Positions 10,387 to 19,686 of a DNA stretch of 64,000 nucleotides are shown one piece after another. The first letter of the stretch is position 1. Every line of letters starts with the position of its first letter. Below the pieces are notes generated by a model, which saw nothing but the letters and a program-made list of their open reading frames with translations, searched no databases and had not been told where the DNA came from. Origin of the DNA: Chryseosolibacter sp044507775. Its GTDB lineage: Bacteria; Bacteroidota; Bacteroidia; Cytophagales; Cyclobacteriaceae. The stretch is from contig JBIQIY010000017.1 of the NCBI GenBank assembly GCA_044507775.1, positions 60,037-124,036 on the forward strand. The letters are read 5' to 3'. Both the position numbers and the translations under genes were made by a program.

Positions 10387-10598
10387 TAGCGAAATGCAAT
10401 CAGGACCGATTGAACGTTCATTCGGGTGCAATGATACGCTGACCTTTTGAATCGAAAAACTTTCGCGGCAATTTTATTTGGCGTTCTGTCGCAAACGTTT
10501 TCAGCAACGGGCGGGATAAATATCATTCCCGCAAGCCCATGGAAATAAAAGAGACTTTGACCGGTAATGAATAAGCAGCCGGCACAATAAAAAAATTT

Positions 10599-11303
10599 TT
10601 AGGGGTTGGAAACTGTTGCTTTCCACGCTTTATCCAGTGCCTGGAGAAACACCGCAGACGGCTGTGCGCCGGTGAGACCAAACTTTTCGTTGATAAGGAA
10701 GAATGGAACGCCGCGGATACCCAGGGAAGATGCCATCGCTTTATCCGCATTCACCTCTGCTGAATATTCATCGCTCTCCAGCAATCGCTTCACCCGGTCT
10801 TCCGGGATGCCGATGACAAGACCGACCTCCCGGAGTACATCGGGGTCGTCAATATTCCTGCCGTCGGTAAAATGTGCTTTGAAAAGATGCTCCTCTGCTT
10901 CATTGCCCAGTCCCAGACTCTTGGCAAGCTGGATCAGGCGGTGGCCATTATACGAGTTCGCCACTACGGCCTTGTCAAAATTAAAATCCAGGCCGGCGGC
11001 CCTGGCAACTTCTGTAACATGCTGATGCATCTGAACGGACTCCTCATAAGACATTCCCTTGACCTTCGCGAGGTAACTATACAAATCCGACTCCGGCTGT
11101 GTTTTCAGCGACGGATCCAGCTCAAAGCTGCGCCAGGTAACTGCAACGCTATCCTTATGCGCAAATTGCTCCAGAGCACGCTCGAAGTTCCTTTTGCCAA
11201 TATAGCAAAACGGGCAGCGGATATCCGACCATATATTTATTGTCATCACCGGAAGGGATGCTTCTTTCTCCGTTGGTTTCTGCGTGCTGAAAGTCTCTGT
11301 CAT
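10599..11303 (-). CDS. DsbA-family oxidoreductase, FrnE-like
   Basis: 234-aa cytosolic thioredoxin-fold protein of the FrnE / 2-hydroxychromene-2-carboxylate isomerase-like branch. The active site CPFC sits in SDIRCPFCYIGKRNFE; the long helical insertion and the cis-Pro region GIRGVPFFLINEKFGLTGAQ are typical. No signal peptide, so not a periplasmic DsbA. The ATG at 11303 is used; an internal ATG at 11246 would place the CPFC motif at residues 11-14 as in most FrnE proteins and is preceded by a GGAGAAAG stretch, so the shorter form (215 aa) is possible. It follows the NADH dehydrogenase-like gene by 26 bp and is probably co-transcribed with it. Confidence 0.9.
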   Translation of the reverse strand: MTETFSTQKPTEKEASLPVMTINIWSDIRCPFCYIGKRNFERALEQFAHKDSVAVTWRSFELDPSLKTQPESDLYSYLAKVKGMSYEESVQMHQHVTEVARAAGLDFNFDKAVVANSYNGHRLIQLAKSLGLGNEAEEHLFKAHFTDGRNIDDPDVLREVGLVIGIPEDRVKRLLESDEYSAEVNADKAMASSLGIRGVPFFLINEKFGLTGAQPSAVFLQALDKAWKATVSNP

Positions 11304-11329
11304 GTGTAGTAAATTGTTCTTTGTTCTGT

Positions 11330-12643
11330 TTATTTCACAACTGTGGCCTCGGGAAGTCTGGCATCCGGAACTTTTTCTTCCACCCGTTGCGGCCGGATTA
11401 TGAGCCGGAGTGTCGGGTCATTCGTCATAAACGACCAGAGCCAGCTGAAAGCCAGTTTTGCCTTGTTCCGGAAACTCGTGATGGGAATAAGATGCACGAA
11501 GAGCCAGATCAGCCAGGCAATGAAACCCTTTACAAAACTATGTGGGAGGTCCACCACGGCTTTGTATTTCGCAATGATTGCCATACTTCCCTTGTCATTG
11601 TACGCGAACGGTTTTAATTCCTTACCCATCGCATCCCTTTTCAAGTTTTCCGCCAGGGTTCGTCCCTGCTGGATCGCCACTTGTGCGAGCATCGGATGTC
11701 CGTTCGGGAAGTTTTTGTCCGATGTCTGTAAAGCGATGTCGCCGATCGCGTAGACATCCTCAACCCCCTTCACCTGATTGAACTCGTTGACGAGAACCCT
11801 GCGCCCGCGACCAATTGCTTCCGCGGGAAGCCCGGGGATCTGACGCCCAATCACTCCCGAGGTCCAGATGAGAACATTCGACGGTATCTCCTCGCCGTTT
11901 GCAAGAATAACTCTACCATCAACATAATCCTTGACAGCAACGTTCAACCGGATGCGAACGCCGAGTTTGGTCAGCACACGAGTGGCCTCCTCCTGGGACT
12001 TCCTGCTCATGGGACCCAGCAACACCGGTCCCGCCTCTATGAGGTAAATCGGGTTGGCAATCCGGGGAAGTTCGGGGTATTCCTTCGGAGCGATGTGATG
12101 CGCCATTTCAGCAAGCATGCCGGCGACTTCAACTCCCGTAGGACCGCCACCGGCGATCACCACATTCCGAAATTGCTTGATCTTCTTCGGATCGGTAGTA
12201 CGAGCCGCAAGTTCCATGCTCAACAACAGGTGATTCCTCAGGTTCGTTGCGTCGTTGATCGTCTTCAGTGGCCACGATTTCTCCTTCACATTCTGCATCC
12301 CGAAATAATTGCTTTCGGTCCCCAAAGCGATGACCAGGTAATCGTATGGCAGGATACCGGTATCGGTTTCAATCTCTTTGGCTTCCGTGTTGATGCTGAG
12401 AAGGCATCCGAGGTGAAAGCGCAGGTTCTCCTTCGCCTGGAACAACCTGCGGAACGGGTAACTGATATTGGACGGCTCAATGAACGCCATTCCCACCTGG
12501 TACAAAAGTGGCGTGAACGAATGATAGTTATTTCGGTCGACCAGGGTAACCTGGAACCGGTTATCCCGCGCTAGTTTTTTCACGAGATTAATGCCTGCGA
12601 ATCCGCCGCCGACCACTACGATTCTCTTCGTTCCTCTATCCAT
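11330..12643 (-). CDS. Type II NADH dehydrogenase-like FAD oxidoreductase
   Basis: 437-aa flavoprotein. The N-terminal FAD dinucleotide fold is VVVGGGFAGINLVKKLA (residues about 10-26); the second NAD(H)-binding fold is VVIAGGGPTGVEVAGMLAE (about 164-182); a late FAD motif is DVYAIGDIALQ. The C-terminal 80 residues contain a hydrophobic hairpin (GFIAWLIWLFVHLIPITSFRNK) as in membrane-attached Ndh proteins. Family role: oxidation of NADH with quinone reduction at the inner membrane without proton pumping. It precedes the FrnE-like gene (26 bp) and follows YceI after 208 bp. Confidence 0.92.
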   Translation of the reverse strand: MDRGTKRIVVVGGGFAGINLVKKLARDNRFQVTLVDRNNYHSFTPLLYQVGMAFIEPSNISYPFRRLFQAKENLRFHLGCLLSINTEAKEIETDTGILPYDYLVIALGTESNYFGMQNVKEKSWPLKTINDATNLRNHLLLSMELAARTTDPKKIKQFRNVVIAGGGPTGVEVAGMLAEMAHHIAPKEYPELPRIANPIYLIEAGPVLLGPMSRKSQEEATRVLTKLGVRIRLNVAVKDYVDGRVILANGEEIPSNVLIWTSGVIGRQIPGLPAEAIGRGRRVLVNEFNQVKGVEDVYAIGDIALQTSDKNFPNGHPMLAQVAIQQGRTLAENLKRDAMGKELKPFAYNDKGSMAIIAKYKAVVDLPHSFVKGFIAWLIWLFVHLIPITSFRNKAKLAFSWLWSFMTNDPTLRLIIRPQRVEEKVPDARLPEATVVK

Positions 12644-12851
12644 AACAACTCAAGTTTTCATTTCCGCGCACTCAAGGTTCTAACGTCTATAAATTTGTAT
12701 TCCCATCGTGGATGGTCAGCATTTACATTGAAACGATAGCTCAGGATACCTGCCCACCGATCTGCTGAATAACTTCCACGCTCCAGACGGAACCCGTGCG
12801 CTGCTAGCCAACGTCTTTATAACGTTGGATAGAGTCGCTACGGTTCAAAAA

Positions 12852-13400
12852 TCAAACTTGTTTTACCAATTCCAGTTCTCCAAAAAGCTTCACTTCCTCG
12901 CTTACCAGTACACCACCCGTTTCAAGCGCCGCGTTCCAGTTCAGTTTAAAATCGGTGCGGTTGATCTTGCCCGTAATCGTGAAGCCGGCCCGTTCGTTGC
13001 CCCAGGGGTCTTTTCCGATACCGCCAAACTCAACATTCAGTTTAACCGGCCGGGTTACGTCGCGAATTGTCAGGTCACCGGTCAGCTCATAATTTTCATC
13101 GTCTTTCTTTTCGAATTTCACAGCCTCGAATTTCAACTCGGGATGGTTCGAAGCGTCAAAAAAATCAGCCGACTTCAAATGCGTGTCGCGGTCCGCATTT
13201 CCGGTGGAAACGGTATTGACATCTGCCGCAAATCCGATTGTCGCAGTACTGAAGTCATCGCCTTCCGTCTCCGCCGTAACATCGAACTTTCCGAATGAGC
13301 CGGAAACGTTTGAAATCATCATGTGCTTTACCTTGAATCCGATTTCGCTGTGCGTGGTATCGAGATTCCATTTTGTTTTTTTGATTGTTTGTGTTGCCAT
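12852..13400 (-). CDS. YceI-family lipid-binding-like protein
   Basis: 182-aa protein with the YceI lipocalin-like barrel: TKWNLDTTHSEIGFKVKHMM at the start, DRDTHLKSADFFDASNHPEL in the middle and the conserved tail FKLNWNAALETGGVLVSEEV. There is no signal peptide, so this is a cytoplasmic YceI variant. Family members bind polyprenoid or amide-like lipids; function here is not known. It is transcribed divergently from the MhqO-like gene, and the intergenic region carries an 18-bp inverted repeat (13460-13504) that could control both. Confidence 0.92.
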   Translation of the reverse strand: MATQTIKKTKWNLDTTHSEIGFKVKHMMISNVSGSFGKFDVTAETEGDDFSTATIGFAADVNTVSTGNADRDTHLKSADFFDASNHPELKFEAVKFEKKDDENYELTGDLTIRDVTRPVKLNVEFGGIGKDPWGNERAGFTITGKINRTDFKLNWNAALETGGVLVSEEVKLFGELELVKQV

Positions 13401-13459
13401 TGTTGTGTTTGTTTTAGTTTTGATGATACAAAGCTACGTCAGCATCCCACTGTTATTCG

Positions 13460-13504
13460 TTGAACTAGATTAAGAAAGAAGGAGCATTTCTTAATCTGGT
13501 TCAA
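13460..13504. promoter_or_regulatory. Long inverted repeat between divergent yceI-like and mhqO-like genes
   Basis: Left arm TTGAACTAGATTAAGAAA (13460-13477) and right arm TTTCTTAATCTGGTTCAA (13487-13504) match at 17 of 18 positions, with a 9-bp spacer. It lies 60 bp from the yceI-like start and 48 bp from the mhqO-like start. There is no T-run on either side and no gene ends here, so an operator for a dimeric regulator is more likely than a terminator. Confidence 0.7.
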
Positions 13505-13551
13505 TGCTTTAGCCCTCGCCCCGCTATACCTTTACATAAAACATATCAGTC

Positions 13552-14487
13552 ATGGAAAACAAGGTTTCAGGAATCCACCACATCACCGCTATCGCCGGCA
13601 ATGCGAAGCGCAACTATACCTTTTACACCACGGTTCTGGGATTGCGTTTCATCAAGAAGACCGTCAACTTTGACGATCCTTCCACCTACCATTTTTATTT
13701 TGGTGATGAAACCGGTACACCGGGAACTATTCTTACATTCTTTCCCTGGGAAGGAATCACAAAAGGCAGGCAGGGCGCCGGAATGGCGACTGAGATAGGA
13801 TATGCGGTACCCTCCGGAAGCCTGGCATTTTGGACGGATCGCTTCAAGCAGTACAATGTACCGATTACGGGCACGGGTACGCGGTTCGGCGAAGAATATC
13901 TCGCTTTCGAGGACCCCGACGGTCTACCCCTGACACTCATCGTCCCGTCAAAAGCGGATACGCGGAAACCGTGGGAGACTGAAGACGTGAAAGCAGTCGC
14001 CGCCACCCGCGGATTTCATAGCATAAGCCTGACGTTGCATTCCGCCGCCGAAACAGCGCGGGTGCTCACGGACATCTTCGAATATACGCTGGCTGAAAAG
14101 GACGGAGACCGCTATCGCTATGTAACTCCGGCTATTGCGGGCGCCTCAACCGTAGACTTGCTTGAACTGCCCGGCGCACCACGCGCAGTCAATGCCGGCG
14201 GCACCATCCACCACGTGGCTTTCCGTGTGAAGGACGAAGAAACGCTGATGCATTACCGCGAGAAAGTTGTGCGACATGGATTGGGCATTACTCCGAAGAT
14301 TGACCGCAATTACTTCTTTTCGCTTTACTTCCGGGAGCCCGGCGGGGTGCTCTTCGAACTGGCTACCGACAATCCCGGATTTGCTGTGGATGAACCGGTT
14401 CACGAGCTTGGCACACATTTGAAATTGCCACCTCAGTATGAGAGCCGCAGAGCGGACATCGAGAAAATTTTGCCATCGCTGACTTAA
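13552..14487 (+). CDS. Ring-cleaving dioxygenase, MhqO-like (two VOC domains)
   Basis: 311-aa protein with two glyoxalase/VOC modules: GIHHITAIAGNAKRNYTFYT in the first and TIHHVAFRVKDEETLMHYRE in the second, with metal-ligand candidates in the His-rich starts and in REPGGVLFELATD. Length and the opening KVSGIHHITAIAGN match the MhqO group, whose Bacillus member belongs to a quinone/thiol-stress operon. The downstream gene is a MhqD-like hydrolase, the same order as in that operon, which supports the call. Likely role is handling quinones or catechols in the cytoplasm; the exact substrate is not shown. It starts the operon behind the 13460-13504 inverted repeat. Confidence 0.9.
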   Translation: MENKVSGIHHITAIAGNAKRNYTFYTTVLGLRFIKKTVNFDDPSTYHFYFGDETGTPGTILTFFPWEGITKGRQGAGMATEIGYAVPSGSLAFWTDRFKQYNVPITGTGTRFGEEYLAFEDPDGLPLTLIVPSKADTRKPWETEDVKAVAATRGFHSISLTLHSAAETARVLTDIFEYTLAEKDGDRYRYVTPAIAGASTVDLLELPGAPRAVNAGGTIHHVAFRVKDEETLMHYREKVVRHGLGITPKIDRNYFFSLYFREPGGVLFELATDNPGFAVDEPVHELGTHLKLPPQYESRRADIEKILPSLT

Positions 14488-14511
14488 CACACCCGACAAA
14501 ACACACTGACC

Positions 14512-15144
14512 ATGCATGAGAAAAAAATCATAACGGCAGGAAAAAAAATTGAAGAAGCCGACAAGGTGCTGATCATGCTGCACGGCCGCGGCGCGCCTGC
14601 GGAAGACATCCTCGGCTTGTCCACTTACCTCGCGGTAAAAGATTTCGCCTTACTCGCACCGCAGGCGACGAACTATACCTGGTATCCGTATTCGTTCCTC
14701 GTGCCGCCTGCGCAAAACGAGCCATGGCTTTCTTCGGCGCTGACTCTCCTGGAGGAGATCGTTTCGGATGTGCACCGTTCAGGCATCCGGGACGAAAACA
14801 TCTTCTTCACGGGATTTTCTCAAGGCGCCTGCCTCACGCTGGAATTTACCACGCGCAATGCCCGACAGTGGGGAGGCATCGCAGCGTTTACCGGTGGATT
14901 GATCGGGGACAAGATCGACCCTTCCATTTACAAAGGGGATTTCGGGGGCACACGCGTGTTCATTGGATCCGGAGACCCCGATGCCCATGTTCCGGTAAGC
15001 CGCGTTCATGAGTCGACGCGGATCCTCTCGTCTATGAATGCTTCGATAAAGGAAAAAATCTATCCGGGGATGGGGCATACCATCAGCGAAGATGAGATCC
15101 GTATCGCCAATGAGTATATCTTTGTCGGAAACAACGTCAAATAA
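14512..15144 (+). CDS. Alpha/beta hydrolase, MhqD/carboxylesterase-like
   Basis: 210-aa serine hydrolase of the phospholipase/carboxylesterase (Abhydrolase_2) family. Catalytic residues are visible: Ser103 in GFSQG, an Asp at 155 or 157 in GSGDPDAHVP, and His189 in GMGHT; the oxyanion region is MLHGRG. No signal peptide. It begins 24 bp after the dioxygenase and ends 4 bp before the next gene, so a three-gene operon is likely. Family role: cleavage of ester or thioester products, here possibly of quinone or catechol adducts (inference from the partner). Confidence 0.9.
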   Translation: MHEKKIITAGKKIEEADKVLIMLHGRGAPAEDILGLSTYLAVKDFALLAPQATNYTWYPYSFLVPPAQNEPWLSSALTLLEEIVSDVHRSGIRDENIFFTGFSQGACLTLEFTTRNARQWGGIAAFTGGLIGDKIDPSIYKGDFGGTRVFIGSGDPDAHVPVSRVHESTRILSSMNASIKEKIYPGMGHTISEDEIRIANEYIFVGNNVK

Positions 15145-15148
15145 TTAA

Positions 15149-15763
15149 GTGGCAACTTTCCTGTATCCCCTCGAGCTGGTGGGGACGTTCGTCTTCGCGA
15201 TATCCGGGGCACTTGCAATCCGCGACCAACAGCACGATCTTTTCGCCGCCGGCTTCATGGCGTTCGTCACGGCGATCGGCGGCGGAACACTGCGTGATAT
15301 CATGCTGGGAAGCTACCCGCTCGTCTGGATTGGTGATATCCACTTTCTCTACGCAATACTCATAGGCGTTTTCGTGGCCTATTGGTTCTTCAAGCCGCTC
15401 AACAAGCTGAAGCGGACGCTCATGTTCTTCGACTCGCTGGGAATCTCCTTCTTTACAATACTCGGAGTGGAGAAGGCGCTTAGCCTCGGCGTGAAGCCGG
15501 AGATCGCGGCGATCATGGGGATGTTCTCGGCGGTTATGGGAGGCGTCATTCGCGATGTGCTCGCAAACGAAACTCCTGTTTTGTTCAGAAGAGAAGTTTA
15601 CGCTACCGCTTGCCTGGCCGGGGCGATCCTCTACCTCATACTCTTTCGCATCGGCGTGGACCGGAACCTGAACCTGGTTCTTTCGATCATTTTTATTTTT
15701 ATTATCCGCCTGCTCGCCGTCCGCTATAACCTCACGCTACCGAATTTCCGCAAACCGATCTGA
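15149..15763 (+). CDS. TRIC/YadS-family (UPF0126) membrane channel protein
   Basis: 204-aa membrane protein with seven predicted helices in two repeats. Gly-rich signatures are FVTAIGGGTLRDIMLG and FSAVMGGVIRDVLANETP, the duplicated GGG-RD motif of prokaryotic TRIC cation channels. The start is GTG at 15149, four bases after the hydrolase stop, which indicates translational coupling. K+ or cation conduction is known for crystallised family members; the ion here is not shown. It converges with the Crp/Fnr gene. Confidence 0.9.
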   Translation: MATFLYPLELVGTFVFAISGALAIRDQQHDLFAAGFMAFVTAIGGGTLRDIMLGSYPLVWIGDIHFLYAILIGVFVAYWFFKPLNKLKRTLMFFDSLGISFFTILGVEKALSLGVKPEIAAIMGMFSAVMGGVIRDVLANETPVLFRREVYATACLAGAILYLILFRIGVDRNLNLVLSIIFIFIIRLLAVRYNLTLPNFRKPI

Positions 15764-15782
15764 GGGGGATTGGAGCAAAGAG

Positions 15783-16382
15783 TCAGTCTTTCCTCCGCGC
15801 GAGGCGCGAGCGGATCTTGCTGAGAAATTCCGGCGTGATACCGAGATACGATGCGATATTATGCTGCGGGACGCAGGAAGGAATAATCGGATACTTATTG
15901 ATGAACCGGACGTATCGTTCCTCAGCCGTTGAGCTCATGTTGTCGATGAGGCGTTGTTGGTTCGCGACCAGCGCGTTCTCGATCAGGATACGAAAAAAAC
16001 GCTCAAATTTCGGCACCTTTTCGTAAAGTACCTGCTGGTTATGCCGGGAAAGCAGCAACACCTCCGAATCGGCGATCGCCTCTATATTCAGGATGGCAGG
16101 TCGCTCGGACAAGAGGCTGTACATATCGGAGATCCACCAGTCTGCTACCGCGAAACTCAGAATATGCTCCTTGCCATCCTGATCAACGGTAAAGCTTTTC
16201 AGCGCGCCGTCGACTACAAATGCGGAATGCTTGCAAGGCTTTCCCGCCTCGAGGTATAAAGTTTTGCGCTTGATATTCTGCGGCTCAAGCAATGACAAAA
16301 AGAAAGTTTCTTCGTTCTTGTCCAGCACAATATGGCGGGCAACGTTCTTCAGGATAAGTTCAGTTTGCATTTCGACAGGCAT
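15783..16382 (-). CDS. Crp/Fnr-family transcriptional regulator
   Basis: 199-aa regulator with an N-terminal cyclic-nucleotide-binding-like barrel (FVVDGALKSFTVDQDGKEHILSF around residues 55-77) and a short C-terminal winged helix (QHNIASYLGITPEFLSKIRSRL). No Fe-S cysteine cluster is present, so not a classical FNR. The truncated HTH domain is normal for Bacteroidota members. The frame opens at a TTG at 16394 but ATG at 16382 is more likely. Stands alone between the convergent TRIC gene and divergent rpiA. Confidence 0.9.
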   Translation of the reverse strand: MPVEMQTELILKNVARHIVLDKNEETFFLSLLEPQNIKRKTLYLEAGKPCKHSAFVVDGALKSFTVDQDGKEHILSFAVADWWISDMYSLLSERPAILNIEAIADSEVLLLSRHNQQVLYEKVPKFERFFRILIENALVANQQRLIDNMSSTAEERYVRFINKYPIIPSCVPQHNIASYLGITPEFLSKIRSRLARRKD

Positions 16383-16546
16383 GTAGTACGTCAAAACTAA
16401 CGATTTCCGCGAGATAAGGCGTGCAATCCGATTTCTTCCCGGCGTTGATGCCTTTCATGCGATTTTGCCGTTACCTTTGGACATCGGCTTTTGGCGAACA
16501 TCACAGGAATATTCTGCGTTGAGAGCGAGAACTAAAACACCTGCCC

Positions 16547-17227
16547 ATGAACGGAAAAATAGCGGTTGCCGCGCGCGCGGCGGAAATGATCACAGATGGA
16601 ATGACCGTCGGCCTGGGTTCCGGCTCGACCTCGACTCTGGCGATTCGCGCGCTGGGAGAAAGAGTAAAGAAAGGATTGAAGATCATGGCCGTGGCCAGTT
16701 CCTTGAAATCGGAAGCACTGGCAAGGGAACTTTCCATTCCTATTTATGACCCATCGCAAGTTTCGGTGATAGACATCGCCGTCGACGGAGCCGATGAGGT
16801 CGACACGAAGGCAAACCTCATCAAAGGCGGAGGTGGTTCCCTTCTGAGAGAGAAGATCGTCGCCTATGCCAGCAGGCGATTTCACGTCATGGTCGACGAT
16901 TCTAAACTCGTAGATCAGCTCGGTAAATTTCCGCTTCCCGTCGAAGTGACCCCCTTCGCTGTTGAGCACACGCTGCGGCATCTCAGGGAATTACATTGTG
17001 ATCCGGTGCTTCGGAAATCCGGTGATGATCTATTTATCACGGATAATGGAAACCACATTGCCGACTGCAGGTTCACGTCCATACAGGATCCCGCGTGGCT
17101 GAACGTAAAGCTGAAAATGATTCCGGGAGTTGTAGAGTCAGGACTTTTTTCATCAAAGATCGTTACGTCGGTCCTGGTAGGCTATGCCGATGGAACCGTC
17201 CGTGAGATCGCGGTAAACCCTCTTTGA
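16547..17227 (+). CDS. rpiA: Ribose-5-phosphate isomerase A
   Basis: 226-aa enzyme interconverting ribose 5-phosphate and ribulose 5-phosphate in the pentose phosphate pathway. All signatures are present: phosphate loop GLGSGSTS (about 23-30), catalytic DGADEVD (about 80-86), KGGGGSLLREK (about 92-102) and the C-terminal EHTLRHL/GVVESGLF region. A TACCTTTG element at 16472-16479 matches the Bacteroidota -7 box, though I do not see a well-spaced -33 TTG. Its stop codon directly abuts the stop codon of the convergent antiporter. Confidence 0.97.
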   Translation: MNGKIAVAARAAEMITDGMTVGLGSGSTSTLAIRALGERVKKGLKIMAVASSLKSEALARELSIPIYDPSQVSVIDIAVDGADEVDTKANLIKGGGGSLLREKIVAYASRRFHVMVDDSKLVDQLGKFPLPVEVTPFAVEHTLRHLRELHCDPVLRKSGDDLFITDNGNHIADCRFTSIQDPAWLNVKLKMIPGVVESGLFSSKIVTSVLVGYADGTVREIAVNPL

Positions 17228-19534
17228 CTACTTCCCTTCCGTCTTGTTGACAGGGGGCGGACCATCGGCGCCGATGAGCTTGCGTATCTTCTTACGTTCC
17301 CCGACGAGCCAGATGATATCACCCCAATTAAAAACAAAGCTCGAATGAGGATTGAGAATTCTTTCATCGCCGCGCTGGACGCCAATAACCACCCCGTTGG
17401 TTCGCTCCCGGAGACCCGAGTGGCGTATATCTACGCCGTTAAGTTTCGTGATTTCATCCACCACGATCTTTTTCAGTACGATCTCGTTAATATCAACGGC
17501 ATCGTTATCTCCGTTCTCCAGCGAATCGAAGACCGGTTTAAAAGTCTGCAGCTGGTCGTCCGTTCCGATCATTCCCACATGGTCAAAAGGCAGCAGGATG
17601 GCATTTCGCGTGGGAACGTGGATAAGCTTTTCACCCCGCTTGATGTAAACGATGTTGATTCCGTATCGCTCGCGCCACTGAAGATCGACAAGAGGCTTTC
17701 CGATAAAGTCTGCCTGTGGCGCTACTTCAAGTTCCACGATATGTGCATCCCAGGGTAGCAGGTTCGACTCAATGTCATCGCGTTTGCGCTTGACATCCGC
17801 CGTAACAGAATGATCCGCGGCCGCGGCTGTTTCCCGTGCGTTGAGATTGGTGAGGAACCTTGTTTCAATGCGGTTGTAAAACTTCTGGATGCGCTTCCCG
17901 AAAATCACTAACACAATAATCACAACCGGCACAGCGATCAGGGTACCGATCTGCGTGGAGAAGAACATGAATACCACGAATGAGATCAGCAAGACCCCGA
18001 CTATTATGCGTGTGATTTCGATGAGAAGAAGAGGGCCGCGGCTGTAGCGTTTCTCCAGCCACAGTTCCTTGTACGCGAGGTTTAACGGTCTGCGCGCCAT
18101 CAGCGCCCATAGAAACGGTGCCGCGAGAGCCAGCGACAAGGTTAGCCCAAGGAGACTGGCGGTGATGGATTCATCCACCTGATCTTTGACCCACGGACGA
18201 ATCACGTTTGCCGCAAGGTAGAGGACGCCCAACAACAAGACGCCGTTCGACGCCACAATTTTGCCGTACGATTTCAACACGGTCTTCCAGGCGCTTTCCG
18301 CCTGGATGTTTTGCGTGCTATAAGAATAGGAGTTCAGGTTCTTCAGCCATTTCGTCGGGAGCAGGCGCTCGAGAAAAGAATAAAAGGGCTCCGATGCCTT
18401 GATCAGATACGGGGTGGTAAACGTTGTGATAGCAGAGGCGCCGACGGCCACCGGGAATAAAAAGTCGGAAATCACACCGAGCGACAGCCCAAGCGTTGCG
18501 ACGATGAAGGCGAATTCCCCGATCTGGGCCATGCTCATACCCACTTGTATTGACTGCTTGAGGGGTTGCCCGGACAAGAGAGCGCCCGCGGTGGTACTTA
18601 ACAACTTTCCGAAAAGGGTAAGCAAGGTCACACAGAACACCGGCAAGCCATAGTCCACAATAACTTTGGGATCGATCATCATTCCCACGGAAACGAAGAA
18701 CACGGCGCCGAAAAGATCTTTGACGGGCTTAAAAATATTTTCAACTTTTTCCGCCGAGGTAGTTTCCGCGATTATGGAACCCATGATGAATGCCCCTAGT
18801 TCGGCGGAAAATCCCACCTGTGTGGCCAACACCACCATCCCCAGGCAGAGACCGATGGCCAGTATGAGCAACGTTTCACTGTCTAGAAGATTTTGAGTTC
18901 GCTTCAGGAGCGTCGGCAAAAGGAAAATACCGCCTATAAACCAAAGTGCAAGAAAAAACAGCAGCTTGGCTATCGTATAAATTATCTCGCCGCCTTCAAA
19001 CTGTTGTGTGACCGCGATCGTGGAGAGCAGTACCATGAGCAGGATCACTACGATATCTTCCACCACCAGAACGCCAAAAACGATGCGCGCGTACTGTTTG
19101 GTTTTGATACCCAGTTCGTCGAATGCGCGGATAATGATTGTGGTCGACGAACTGGCCAACATACCTCCGAGGAAAAGGCTGTCCATCTTTGACCATCCCA
19201 TAAAAATACCCGCGTAGTAGCCGGCCACCGTGATGAACAGGATTTCCACAAACGCCGTGATCGACGCCTCACCTCCTACCCGCATCAACTTCTTAAAACT
19301 GAATTCCAAACCCAGGCTGAACAGAAGAAAGATCACTCCGATTTCGGCAAGTGTCTCAATGTTTTCGGTGTCAACCACAGTGGGCAAAGCACGGAAGTGC
19401 GGCCCGACAAGAAAGCCCGCAATGATGTAACCCAGCACAAGCGGTTGCCTGATCCTTCTGAAAATCAACGTTGTCACCGCACCTGCGATGAGAATAAGTG
19501 CAAGGTCCTGGATCAATGGCGGCAAATGGCCCAT
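17228..19534 (-). CDS. CPA2 cation:proton antiporter with TrkA-C domains
   Basis: 768-aa membrane protein. About 12 N-terminal helices form a Na+/H+ exchanger fold, with LGYIIAGFLVGPH, GLEFSFKKLMRVGG and ASSSTTIIIRAFDELG typical of CPA2/KefB-like proteins. A second membrane block (residues about 415-560) precedes two soluble RCK_C/TrkA-C modules: VAPQADFIGKPLVDLQWRER and the tail IGVQRGDERILNPHSSFVF. Such C-terminal domains gate K+ or Na+ flux. A TrkA-N nucleotide fold is not evident. It ends exactly where rpiA ends (no gap between convergent stops). Confidence 0.93.
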   Translation of the reverse strand: MGHLPPLIQDLALILIAGAVTTLIFRRIRQPLVLGYIIAGFLVGPHFRALPTVVDTENIETLAEIGVIFLLFSLGLEFSFKKLMRVGGEASITAFVEILFITVAGYYAGIFMGWSKMDSLFLGGMLASSSTTIIIRAFDELGIKTKQYARIVFGVLVVEDIVVILLMVLLSTIAVTQQFEGGEIIYTIAKLLFFLALWFIGGIFLLPTLLKRTQNLLDSETLLILAIGLCLGMVVLATQVGFSAELGAFIMGSIIAETTSAEKVENIFKPVKDLFGAVFFVSVGMMIDPKVIVDYGLPVFCVTLLTLFGKLLSTTAGALLSGQPLKQSIQVGMSMAQIGEFAFIVATLGLSLGVISDFLFPVAVGASAITTFTTPYLIKASEPFYSFLERLLPTKWLKNLNSYSYSTQNIQAESAWKTVLKSYGKIVASNGVLLLGVLYLAANVIRPWVKDQVDESITASLLGLTLSLALAAPFLWALMARRPLNLAYKELWLEKRYSRGPLLLIEITRIIVGVLLISFVVFMFFSTQIGTLIAVPVVIIVLVIFGKRIQKFYNRIETRFLTNLNARETAAAADHSVTADVKRKRDDIESNLLPWDAHIVELEVAPQADFIGKPLVDLQWRERYGINIVYIKRGEKLIHVPTRNAILLPFDHVGMIGTDDQLQTFKPVFDSLENGDNDAVDINEIVLKKIVVDEITKLNGVDIRHSGLRERTNGVVIGVQRGDERILNPHSSFVFNWGDIIWLVGERKKIRKLIGADGPPPVNKTEGK

Positions 19535-19686
19535 ACTTCAAGAATTGTTTTAAGGATTGAATGCCGGCGAACAGCAGCATTTTGCAGAGTAACGCCATTT
19601 CTGGAAAAATGATTTTTCCGTGCATGGCGAAAATACAAATTTTTTGGCGTAAACAGAGCAGGTCGACGGGTCGTCGGACCAAACCC

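Noticed and set aside
16472..16479. TACCTTTG as a confirmed rpiA promoter
   Set aside because: The -7 box is perfect but no TTG stands at the right distance; mentioned only in the gene entry.
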